Positions 1-6,362 of a stretch of 8,175 nt of DNA are shown one piece after another (within the stretch, counting starts at the first letter, position 1; each line of letters opens with the position of its first letter). The notes beneath the pieces were generated by a model. The model saw only the letters and a program-made list of their open reading frames with translations. It was not told where the DNA came from and ran no database searches. The stretch comes from Bacillota bacterium (GTDB lineage Bacteria > Bacillota > Clostridia > Saccharofermentanales > UBA5734), in assembly GCA_023438965.1 (NCBI GenBank), contig JAEXPB010000067.1:1-8175 (forward strand), read 5' to 3'. Made by a program: the position numbers and the translations under genes.

Positions 1-1334
1 GACCAGAACGCCGTGCGCGGGTCGTCCGACGCCAGACCCTGCCGGACTGCCTCCGGCTGCTCCAGCAGGGGGACGCGCAGCCAGCGCCGGCCGTCCTTAA
101 CCTGAAGATTGGCCAGGACAACATCGTCCTCATGATTCAGGCAGCCGGATAATTGCAGCTGCCGGGCCAGATCCGCGTAGGGAACAGCCTGCGCCGGCCG
201 GTGCTGCCGGATCGCCAGGACAGCCAGGACAGCGGCGGCTTCACCGCATTTTTCGATGTCCTTCTTCATCCGGGCGGAAGCGGCCAGGTCATGATCGATG
301 CCAATGCCCTTGCCGGCGACGAGGAGACCCTCCATTCCCCGGGGAATCAGCGCGCCGGCCGGGATGCCGACCGAAAAGCCGAAATCAAACAATTCGCAGA
401 TCAGGTGCCAGTTCTGCAGCGCCTCGCTCTCGGCCACAATATCCCGCCGGACCAGGTCCAGGGGCGAGAAGGCGTAGAACAAAGGCTCCGCGGTCCGCTG
501 ACCCGCCATCAGGCCGGCGAAGGTCAAGTTCACTTCGGCTTCGATGTTATAGGTTTCCCGGACTCCCAGGATCGCGCCCTCGAAGATCATCCGGTCCTGG
601 CCGTCGTACCGCTTCTGCAAATAATACGGACCGGCCGTCAGGGACAGGATCTTGTCCGATAAGGCCGCGGCGTCGAAAACATCGACCGGACTGGACATCA
701 GCCAGCCACCGCGGACATAACCGTTCTGCAAATGCCCCATGGCTTTGGAGAGCATTGGCCTTTGTCCATCCCAGGCGCGGCCGTATTTAAGAGTGCAGCC
801 GGCCAGACGGCAGATCGCCGCTTCACCGGTGCAGTCGATCAGCATGGTGCAGCGGATCATGGTTGATTGGCCGTGCCGCAGCAGGCGGGCGCCCAGGACC
901 TTGTTTTTTTCCATGAACAGTCCGGTCACAACCGTCTCATAGCGGATGTCGCAGCCGGCGCGACAGGCTGATTGCTCCAGGACCTGGCTTTTGACGGAGC
1001 CCGGCTGGCTATTTTCCTTGATATTCATGTCCGCATGAACATAGCCTTGCTCCTGCAAGCCGAGGCATTCCTGATTCACGGCTTCGTAGCGTCCGCCGGG
1101 TGATCCGTAGTAGTAATCCCAGACACATCCGAGCGTACCGGCGCCGCCCATGCCGGTGGTCCGCTCGACGCCCGTCGTGCGCAGGCCGGACTCGGCGGTG
1201 ACGATGGCGGCGATGGCGCCGGCAGTTCCCAAACCGACGACCAGAATGTCGGTTTCCTGATCAAAGGGGCAGTCGATTTCTGAAGGGGCTTCTGTTGCAG
1301 CCAAACGGCCTTCGATTAGTCGGTATTCAAGCAT
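1..1334 (-). CDS. FAD-dependent oxidoreductase (FAD_oxidored, PF12831-like), 3' end cut by the window
   Basis: The frame is open without a stop from its ATG to the left edge (444 codons seen), so the C-terminus is missing. It probably encodes a flavin-linked oxidoreductase. After a 28-residue lead comes a Rossmann strand with the dinucleotide motif GLGTAG (residues 34-39), then the acidic residue at the end of strand two (E57) followed by GMGGAG, typical of PF12831 proteins. IDCTGEA (166-172) matches the conserved D-x-TG motif of this fold. The distal FAD-binding segment is also present: GLLVAGKGIG (336-345) and GEAAAVLAVLA from about 364. The part after about residue 380 is not assignable here. 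The start is fixed by GGAGG at 1341-1345, six bases upstream. It overlaps the preceding gene by 19 bp in another frame, which implies translational coupling. It is the last visible gene of the cluster. The family is well supported; the substrate is unknown. Confidence 0.88.
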   Translation of the reverse strand, partial: MLEYRLIEGRLAATEAPSEIDCPFDQETDILVVGLGTAGAIAAIVTAESGLRTTGVERTTGMGGAGTLGCVWDYYYGSPGGRYEAVNQECLGLQEQGYVHADMNIKENSQPGSVKSQVLEQSACRAGCDIRYETVVTGLFMEKNKVLGARLLRHGQSTMIRCTMLIDCTGEAAICRLAGCTLKYGRAWDGQRPMLSKAMGHLQNGYVRGGWLMSSPVDVFDAAALSDKILSLTAGPYYLQKRYDGQDRMIFEGAILGVRETYNIEAEVNLTFAGLMAGQRTAEPLFYAFSPLDLVRRDIVAESEALQNWHLICELFDFGFSVGIPAGALIPRGMEGLLVAGKGIGIDHDLAASARMKKDIEKCGEAAAVLAVLAIRQHRPAQAVPYADLARQLQLSGCLNHEDDVVLANLQVKDGRRWLRVPLLEQPEAVRQGLASDDPRTAFW

Positions 1335-2134
1335 CGGGCGCCTCCGGCGAATGCACTGAGCAAATCCTGGTAACTGGCCGACGGGTGCCAGCGCCAGCGG
1401 GCGTGAACGGCTAGATCAACGTGATCGGCCGGTTCGATCTGGAAATCAACCGCCCATTCGGTGGCGATCGCCGCGATCGCACAGCCATCCGGCAGCCGGG
1501 AACGGCATTCCTGCCAGCAGGCATTCAAGCGGGCTCGCGCCGCGACCCAGCCATCGGCAGCATCGAGTGCCACTTTCAAGACAAATTCATCGGCAAAACG
1601 TCCTTGCAGGATCTGTCCACCGGTCGGGCAGCAACTGGTCAACACGGCTCCAGCCGGTACGGCCAAAGCGGCGCACAGGCTTTTCTGGATCGGCGGCCGT
1701 TGGGAAGGATCCAGGAAATACCCGTCGCTGGTCGTGTCGATGATCTGGCCGGCATGCACGGTTGTATAGCCATCGGCATTGTAGAGAACCACTTCGTAGC
1801 CTTCGTCGCGGGGCGAGATGGCCACGACCTCGGTCAGCAGCAGGACACCGGCACCGCTGTTCCGGAGGCGATTGGCGAGAACGCCGGCGATGCGCTGGGC
1901 ATGAACCTCGCCGGCATCGTTCAGTAAATTGCGCCGGAACAATTCGTCCCGGAAATCCAGCGCGAGCGGCTGGCGGACCAGATCCGGCCGGCAGCGCTTG
2001 ATATTCAGGCTGCCGAGATAATCCGTGCCGAACAGCATCGACCGCTCGACGACCAGGGTGTCGGCCGGCCGGCTCAGGGCCAGCGCCGTTCCCGCCATGG
2101 TGGCGCCCAGAACCAAGATTGGTGCGTGCTTCAT
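1316..2134 (-). CDS. Short FAD-oxidoreductase-like protein with degenerate dinucleotide motif
   Basis: This 272-residue protein looks like the N-terminal half of the flavoprotein encoded just downstream. It begins with a hydrophobic strand, then GATMAG (residues 10-15) where GxGxxG is expected, so the middle glycine is replaced. VVER (28-31) gives the usual acidic residue after strand two, and IIDTTSDG (131-138) parallels IDCTGEA of the neighbour but has lost the TG. There is no equivalent of the distal LLVAGKG and GEAAA segments, so FAD binding by this protein alone is doubtful. A cysteine-rich stretch TSCCPTGG lies at 166-173. An in-frame ATG at 2152 would add six residues, but GGGAG at 2142-2146 sits seven bases before the ATG at 2134, so that start is preferred. 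It could be a partner subunit, a decayed paralogue, or a protein with a new role. The function is not known. Confidence 0.75.
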   Translation of the reverse strand: MKHAPILVLGATMAGTALALSRPADTLVVERSMLFGTDYLGSLNIKRCRPDLVRQPLALDFRDELFRRNLLNDAGEVHAQRIAGVLANRLRNSGAGVLLLTEVVAISPRDEGYEVVLYNADGYTTVHAGQIIDTTSDGYFLDPSQRPPIQKSLCAALAVPAGAVLTSCCPTGGQILQGRFADEFVLKVALDAADGWVAARARLNACWQECRSRLPDGCAIAAIATEWAVDFQIEPADHVDLAVHARWRWHPSASYQDLLSAFAGGARCLNTD

Positions 2135-2141
2135 GATCATT

Positions 2142-2146
2142 CTCCC
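2142..2146 (-). promoter_or_regulatory. Ribosome binding site deciding the start of the short flavoprotein-like gene
   Basis: On the minus strand this reads GGGAG, seven bases before the ATG at 2134. The in-frame ATG at 2152 lies upstream of it, and the one at 2140 is a single base away, so neither can use it. Confidence 0.7.
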
Positions 2147-2178
2147 GGCCATCGGCCATGGCTAATTTCTCAGTACAA

Positions 2179-3273
2179 CTATCCCAGTGCCGGCAGGCTC
2201 TGGGCGATCCGCAGCGGTTCGCCGCCGCTGCAGACCGCGTCAACGGGCTTGGCCGCCGCGGGGAGAAACCAGCTCTGGCCCTGCCGGACCGGCAGTTCCA
2301 GCTGGCCGCTGACCAAGGCGCCGCTGCCGGACAAGACAGTCAGAATGGAGAAACCATCCGATTGAATGTCGGCCGCCCGTGTCCGGACAGTCAGCAAATC
2401 CAGACCGAAATAGGGCACTTGCCGGCGGTCGATCAACCGGGTTCGCGCAAAGCCGGAATCCTGGCTGACGATTTGCGGCTGCAGTTGCCAGCGGGTCAGG
2501 GTGTCCGGCAGGGAAAGACCGTCATAGTGAAAACAGTCGAACAGGCCGGCCAGGCCAACGCCCAGGCTGCATTCCCCGTCGGTCAGCCAGCGGCCGTCGA
2601 TTGTGCGCTTTTCGGTTCGGAGCGTGAGGTCGGTCGGTTCCTGGATTTCGAGCAGCAGGCAGCCGGCACCGATGGCATGGGGTACGCCGCCGTCGACCAG
2701 ATAGACTTGGCCGGCCTCGACCGGGATCCGGTGCAGGGCATCCAGCATGCCGGGCACATCCTGCCGGGCATAGAGCCCCTCCCAGTGCGCCCGGGTGACG
2801 CCTGGGCGGAAGCCCAGGCAGATGTGGGGCGCCTGGCCGTCAATCGATCTGCCGCCCAGGATATACCAGGCTTCGGTTTTGCCGAATGGGGAATGGAAGA
2901 GCGAGCGGGCCTTCTCCCGGTCCGGATGGACCTGGATGCTCAGACGGCAGGCTGCGTCGAGGATCTTGACCAGCACCGGGATACCGGTCGTACCGGCTGC
3001 CCCGCCGCCCAGCATGCCGGTCGGATCGGCCTGAACCAGTTCGTGCAGCCAGGCGGTCCGGCCGTCCGGTGCAGCGACCTGGTTGTAACCTTCATGGATC
3101 AAGGACTCGCGGCCGGGATTCCGGGCATGGACAGTCGAACCGATCCATTCTTCCGGGAAATGATCGTCAACTTCCGGCTGCCGGCCCTGCCAGCCATCGA
3201 TCAGGCGACCGCCCAGATAGGAGCGCCAAACGCGCTCCGAACGGATCTGCAGGGGATAATGCCAGGTACTCAT
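2179..3273 (-). CDS. manA: Mannose-6-phosphate isomerase, class I (zinc cupin), or a homologue acting on a related sugar phosphate
   Basis: The family interconverts mannose 6-phosphate and fructose 6-phosphate in the cytoplasm using one zinc ion. The four zinc ligands known from class I enzymes are all visible: Q114 and H116 in IQVHPD (113-118), E134 in GKTEAWYIL (131-139), and H199 in VPHAIG (197-202). The block after it, LLLEIQEPTDLTLRTE (206-221), is also typical, as is EEWIGSTV (41-48) near the N-terminus. At 364 residues it is somewhat longer than the compact Bacillus-type enzymes (about 315). GAGG, seven bases before the ATG, supports the start. An intrinsic terminator for the upstream gene ends only about 16 bp before this start, and no clear promoter is visible between them, so expression probably depends on readthrough. 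The next gene follows after 44 bp. The class is secure; true mannose specificity is inferred. Confidence 0.88.
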   Translation of the reverse strand: MSTWHYPLQIRSERVWRSYLGGRLIDGWQGRQPEVDDHFPEEWIGSTVHARNPGRESLIHEGYNQVAAPDGRTAWLHELVQADPTGMLGGGAAGTTGIPVLVKILDAACRLSIQVHPDREKARSLFHSPFGKTEAWYILGGRSIDGQAPHICLGFRPGVTRAHWEGLYARQDVPGMLDALHRIPVEAGQVYLVDGGVPHAIGAGCLLLEIQEPTDLTLRTEKRTIDGRWLTDGECSLGVGLAGLFDCFHYDGLSLPDTLTRWQLQPQIVSQDSGFARTRLIDRRQVPYFGLDLLTVRTRAADIQSDGFSILTVLSGSGALVSGQLELPVRQGQSWFLPAAAKPVDAVCSGGEPLRIAQSLPALG

Positions 3274-3289
3274 TTGCCCACCTCACTAC

Positions 3290-3324
3290 AAAAAGGAGCC
3301 GGCTGACGATACCAGCGGCTCCTT
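3290..3324 (-). terminator. Rho-independent terminator inside the gene cluster
   Basis: On the minus strand, arms AAGGAGCCG (3324-3316) and CGGCTCCTT (3301-3293) are perfectly complementary. The stem can extend by CTG/CAG around a single bulge and is followed by TTTTTG. It lies 20 bp after the stop codon of the isomerase-like gene ending at 3345, and about 16 bp before the start of the PMI gene. It would end or attenuate transcription between these two genes. Confidence 0.85.
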
Positions 3325-3344
3325 GCGGTCGGGAACCCGAAGGA

Positions 3345-4127
3345 TCATTCAATGCCCATTTTCTTAAGATTAGTATAACTGAGTTGAACGGCCGCGAAAA
3401 CATCGCCGTCAACCTGGTCCTGCTCAATGACAAAACGCTCGATGCCGATTTCACGGGCGGTCTTCAAGATGCCGGGCCAGTTCAGGTTGCCGGTTCCGAC
3501 AGAGGCGAAATGGCTGGGCACCTGCTCGATGACGCCGGTGAGCATTTTGATCGCGTAGTCTTTGACATGCATGTAGCGGGCGCGGCCCTGGAAGCGGCGG
3601 AGGAAGTCGGAAGGCTCGGTGCCGGCCGAGGTCAGCCAGAAGACGTCCGGCTGGAACAGGACCAGTGCGGGATCGGTTTCGTTGAGCAGGATGTCGATGC
3701 CGCGCACATCGCCGAAATTGATGAATTCAAAGGCATGGAAATGATACATGTAGCTGAGGCCGATGGCTTTGAGGGCTTGGGCCTGACGCTCGAGATCGGC
3801 GGCGAACTGACGGTAGCCGGCGGCCGAACCGCGCAGCTCGGCCGGGATCGAGTCGGTACGGACGACTGTGGTGCCCAGGATGGCGGCTTCGGCGGCGATT
3901 CGGTCCAGGCTGTCCAGGACTTTGGTTGTCGGGCAGAAGACCGAGTCAGCCTGCATGCCGCGGGTCTTCAGCTCGGCGGCCATTTCGGCGCAGGTCATGA
4001 AGGATGGCACGGAAATCTGGACATTCTCGATACCGATCGCGGCCAGGCGGTCGAGGGTCTGCAGGAAACCGGCCTTATCCTTGGTAAAATCGCGCATGGT
4101 GTACATTTGTAAAGCAATCTGGCTCAT
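3345..4127 (-). CDS. Sugar phosphate isomerase/epimerase, xylose-isomerase-like TIM barrel (copy 2)
   Basis: This 260-residue protein belongs to the AP_endonuc_2 / xylose isomerase-like TIM-barrel family (PF01261). These are cytoplasmic metal-dependent enzymes that isomerise, epimerise or dehydrate sugars and keto-sugars, as IolE and IolI do. Probable metal ligands, by comparison with IolI-type enzymes, are E134 in YHFHAFEF (128-135), D161 in FQPDVFW (158-164), H187 in HVKD (187-190), and E235 in VIEQDQ (233-238). The opening IALQMYTMRD (4-13) is typical of the family. AGGAG, seven bases before the ATG at 4127, fixes the start; a longer reading frame to 4286 would run into the upstream gene and lacks a site. 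It follows its paralogue by 55 bp. A strong terminator comes after it. The substrate is unknown. Confidence 0.86.
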   Translation of the reverse strand: MSQIALQMYTMRDFTKDKAGFLQTLDRLAAIGIENVQISVPSFMTCAEMAAELKTRGMQADSVFCPTTKVLDSLDRIAAEAAILGTTVVRTDSIPAELRGSAAGYRQFAADLERQAQALKAIGLSYMYHFHAFEFINFGDVRGIDILLNETDPALVLFQPDVFWLTSAGTEPSDFLRRFQGRARYMHVKDYAIKMLTGVIEQVPSHFASVGTGNLNWPGILKTAREIGIERFVIEQDQVDGDVFAAVQLSYTNLKKMGIE

Positions 4128-4182
4128 GATGGTTCTCCTTTTAAAATATGTGAACGGGTTGCAGCGGCGACCTGCGCCGGTC

Positions 4183-4965
4183 TCAGGGTTCGATCTGCAT
4201 CGCGCGCAGGGCCTGGAAGCTCTGGCCGATCTCAACGAAGGGATCGCCGATGCAGTCGTCCTGCTCGACGACATAAAGCTCGACACCGATGTCGCGGCAG
4301 GTCTGGACGATGCCGGACCAGTTCAGATTGCCGGCGCCGACCGGCACGGTGCGCCGCGGCACGCCTTTATCCAGCCCTTCACCGGGGATGATGCCATACC
4401 CTTGCATGTGGACATAAAGGCAGCGGCCCTGGAAAGCGAAGAGCGCCCGTGACGGCTCCAGACCGGCGGCGGCAATGTGATGGACATCCGGCTGGAACAG
4501 CACGCAAGCCGGATCGGTCTGGCGAAGCAGGATATCCATGCCGGTCCCATGTGCGAAATTGGTATACTCGATGGCATGGTTGTGATACATGAATTTCAGA
4601 CCAGCGTCGCGGAGAAGGAAACCGGCTCGCTGCAGGATGACGGCATATTCCCGGAAACCGTCGGCGGTTGCGGTGAAGGCATACGGGATGCCGTCGGTGC
4701 GGATGACATCGGTGCCCAGGATATCGGCGGTGCGGACGATCTCCGCCAGCTTCTCCGGTACGGTGGCTGTTGGCGCCATGACCGAGTCGGCCCGCAGGCC
4801 ATTCGCATCGAGGAGCGACTTCAATTCGGCAGCGGTCAGCCAGGCCGGGATGCTGATCTGGACGGTCCGATAGCCGATTGCGGCGACTTTGGCCAACGTG
4901 GCGGCCAAGTCGGCGCGGGTTTTGGTATAGTCGCGCAAGGTGTACATTTGGATGCTGATGCCCAT
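4183..4965 (-). CDS. Sugar phosphate isomerase/epimerase, xylose-isomerase-like TIM barrel (copy 1)
   Basis: This is a paralogue of the next gene downstream, of identical length (260 residues) and about two fifths identical by eye along its whole length. The family is PF01261. Shared blocks include IQMYTLRDYTK (5-15), MYHNHAIEY (126-134), DILL (144-147), VLFQPDV (155-161) and GAGNLNW (210-216). The four probable metal ligands are kept: E133, D160, H186 and E234. The usual HVKD after the third ligand is here HMQG (186-189), so a lysine and an aspartate that normally lie near the substrate are gone. This suggests a different substrate or step from its neighbour. Start: GAGG at 4975-4978 lies nine bases before the ATG at 4965 but only three before the ATG at 4971. 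The 4965 start also makes both paralogues equal in length, so it is preferred. It lies 32 bp after the dehydrogenase gene. Confidence 0.84.
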   Translation of the reverse strand: MGISIQMYTLRDYTKTRADLAATLAKVAAIGYRTVQISIPAWLTAAELKSLLDANGLRADSVMAPTATVPEKLAEIVRTADILGTDVIRTDGIPYAFTATADGFREYAVILQRAGFLLRDAGLKFMYHNHAIEYTNFAHGTGMDILLRQTDPACVLFQPDVHHIAAAGLEPSRALFAFQGRCLYVHMQGYGIIPGEGLDKGVPRRTVPVGAGNLNWSGIVQTCRDIGVELYVVEQDDCIGDPFVEIGQSFQALRAMQIEP

Positions 4966-4974
4966 TTCCATTTA

Positions 4975-4978
4975 CCTC
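4975..4978 (-). promoter_or_regulatory. Ribosome binding site deciding between two ATG codons of isomerase copy 1
   Basis: On the minus strand this reads GAGG. The spacing is nine bases to the ATG at 4965 and three to the ATG at 4971, which favours 4965. Confidence 0.55.
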
Positions 4979-4997
4979 TTTTTATTGACGATATGTC

Positions 4998-6131
4998 TTA
5001 CAGGTCGAGGACCAGTTCCGGATACTCGGTATAGCCGGGCTCCAGCGGTTTGGCCCGCTCGCAGGTGGTGGTCATCCGGTAAATCCGGTCGGTTTCACCG
5101 CTGCCGATCATGCCCAGGGCGGCTTCCAGGGTGTGGATGGCGGTTGCACCGCTGCAGCGCGGCTGGCGCTCGTTGCGGATCGCATAAGCCAGGTCGGCGG
5201 CGCCGAGGCCGCGCACATTGGTGGTAAAGGCATGGGTCAGCGGCAGAGCGAGCTCGCCGGCGTTCTTGGTCTCCATCAGGACCGGCCCGCCAAAGGTATT
5301 CGGATCGTTGAGGGTCAGGCGGCCGTTCGTGCCGTGGATGATAAAGCTGTTGGTGACATTGATCGATTCGGAAGAAGTCAGGAAGGGGCAGATGACGCCA
5401 TTCCGGAATTCGATTACACCGGCGGTGTTGTTGGGTGTTTCGATGGTCATGACCTTGCCGTATTCAGGGTTGCCGGGATGGCCATATGTCCGCGCCGCGG
5501 CGTCGCGGGTCTGTGAAAAGCCGCTGACCCGGCTGATCGGACCGAGCAGGTTGACCAGGGCAGTCAGGTAATAGCAGCCGACATCGAAAATGATGCCGCC
5601 GCCGGGATTGAAGGCGAAGCGCTTCTCCGGGTCCTGGCGGAACCGCTCGTGGTGGTAGCCGCGGACCAGAATCGCCTGCGCCGCCACCGGCGTGCCGATC
5701 AGGCCGGCATCGAGAATGGCGCGGGCGGTCTGCAAGCCGGCACCGAGGAAGGTGTCCGGCGCGCAGCAAAAATAGAGGTTCTTTTCGGCAGCGATGGCCA
5801 GCAGCTCGCGTGCTTCGGCCAAGGTGACGGACATCATCTTTTCGCTGTAGACATGCTTGCCGGCCAGCAGGGCAGCCTTGGAAACCGGATAATGCGACTG
5901 GTGGTAGGTGGTGTTGATAACCAGCTCAATCGAGGGATCGGTTAGGATCTCTTCGTTGGTCATCTGGCGGATGCCGTATTTCTCGGCCTGGGCGGCGCTG
6001 CGTTCCGGCTTGATGTCCGAGCAGCCGACGACGTCGAGCACATTGAAGTTCTTGCAGATATTGTCGAGGTAGGTGGTGCTGATCATGCCGCAGCCAATCA
6101 AAGCGGTGCGGACTTTCTGGAAATTCTTCAT
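4998..6131 (-). CDS. Gfo/Idh/MocA-family NAD(P)-dependent sugar dehydrogenase
   Basis: This 377-residue protein is the usual family length. The enzymes oxidise or reduce a hydroxyl of a sugar, inositol or glycoside with NAD(P) in the cytoplasm. The N-terminal Rossmann fold has GCGMIS (13-18) after a short strand. The catalytic lysine is K98, in EKMM (97-100) where most members have EKP. The second domain carries GGGIIFDVGCYYL (177-189), with D183 conserved and Y187 in the place often held by histidine. Tyrosine at this place is known from the glucose-fructose oxidoreductase and dihydrodiol dehydrogenase branch, so activity is likely retained. AGGAG lies nine bases before the ATG. This is the first gene of the minus-strand cluster, divergent from an AraC-type regulator, behind a promoter with a perfect -10 and a 5' leader of about 67 bases that holds a dyad. 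The family is certain; the substrate is unknown. Confidence 0.92.
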   Translation of the reverse strand: MKNFQKVRTALIGCGMISTTYLDNICKNFNVLDVVGCSDIKPERSAAQAEKYGIRQMTNEEILTDPSIELVINTTYHQSHYPVSKAALLAGKHVYSEKMMSVTLAEARELLAIAAEKNLYFCCAPDTFLGAGLQTARAILDAGLIGTPVAAQAILVRGYHHERFRQDPEKRFAFNPGGGIIFDVGCYYLTALVNLLGPISRVSGFSQTRDAAARTYGHPGNPEYGKVMTIETPNNTAGVIEFRNGVICPFLTSSESINVTNSFIIHGTNGRLTLNDPNTFGGPVLMETKNAGELALPLTHAFTTNVRGLGAADLAYAIRNERQPRCSGATAIHTLEAALGMIGSGETDRIYRMTTTCERAKPLEPGYTEYPELVLDL

Positions 6132-6156
6132 AAGTCATCTCTCCTGTGCGCTGAAA

Positions 6157-6187
6157 TGATCTGTAAGGGGCGTCGTACGACAGATCA
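6157..6187. repeat. Inverted repeat in the 5' leader of the dehydrogenase gene
   Basis: Arms TGATCTGT (6157-6164) and ACAGATCA (6180-6187) are perfectly complementary over 8 bp with 15 bases between them. A second palindrome, GTCGTACGAC (6172-6181), overlaps the right arm. Both lie between the proposed transcription start (about 6199) and the ribosome binding site of the minus-strand cluster. They may be a repressor operator or an mRNA stem-loop. Confidence 0.55.
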
Positions 6188-6205
6188 GGAACCGGTTCGC
6201 TTTTC

Positions 6206-6234
6206 ATTATAGGTTGGCGGCCAGGGGCATTCCA
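6206..6234 (-). promoter_or_regulatory. Proposed promoter of the minus-strand catabolic cluster
   Basis: Read on the minus strand, a perfect -10 TATAAT (6211-6206) follows a poor -35 TGGAAT (6234-6229) at a 17-base spacing. The expected start is near 6199, giving a leader of about 67 bases. A perfect -10 with a weak -35 fits a promoter that needs an activator, and a divergent AraC-family gene lies next to it. Confidence 0.6.
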
Positions 6235-6265
6235 TGCAGAGAATGATGCGAAATCCGGACATTTC
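6225..6265. promoter_or_regulatory. Possible activator-binding region upstream of the cluster promoter
   Basis: On the minus strand GAAATGTCC (6265-6257) and GGAATGCCC (6233-6225) match at seven of nine bases in the same orientation, 32 bp apart, which is close to three helical turns. The second copy overlaps the -35 element. The first copy is also half of a dyad, GAAAT with ATTTC (6250-6265). AraC-type proteins often bind two direct half-sites that end at the -35. This assignment is inferred from position and a short match only. Confidence 0.3.
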
Positions 6266-6307
6266 AACCAAAATGCTTACGGCCAGGTTAAGCTGTCATT
6301 CAGGAAC

Positions 6308-6336
6308 TTGCCAGCGGTACGGCCTGATGGTAGGAT
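6308..6336 (+). promoter_or_regulatory. Possible promoter of the AraC-family regulator gene
   Basis: TTGCCA (6308-6313; five of six to the -35 consensus) and TAGGAT (6331-6336; four of six to the -10) are 17 bases apart. Transcription would start near 6343, leaving about 20 bases before the ATG at 6363, enough for the GGCGG ribosome binding site. Confidence 0.4.
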
Positions 6337-6362
6337 AATTGCATCAGAAAGGCGGTGTTGGG

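Noticed and set aside
153..662. A 169-codon plus-strand frame near the left edge.
   Set aside because: It is antisense to the FAD oxidoreductase, which reads cleanly from 1334 to the window edge with all its motifs.
1076..1264. A 62-codon minus-strand frame rich in P and S.
   Set aside because: It is in a shifted frame inside the FAD oxidoreductase gene, over the GLGTAG region.
2158..3306. A 382-codon open frame on the plus strand, longer than the gene opposite it.
   Set aside because: It lies antisense to the PMI gene, whose zinc-site motifs are unmistakable. Its product is rich in Q, G, A and R with no recognisable fold, as expected of antisense frames in GC-rich DNA.
3069..4112. A 347-codon open frame on the plus strand across the end of the PMI gene and isomerase copy 2.
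   Set aside because: It runs antisense through two well-supported genes and the terminator between them, has no ribosome binding site of note, and its product resembles no known family.
4128..4182. A possible hairpin (CGGCG with CGCCG) between the two isomerase genes.
   Set aside because: The stem is only 5 bp and no T-run follows, so there is no case for a terminator.
6339..6362. Upstream TTG start giving the AraC-type regulator eight more residues.
   Set aside because: It overlaps the proposed -10 region and has a poor ribosome binding site, while the ATG at 6363 has GGCGG seven bases upstream.
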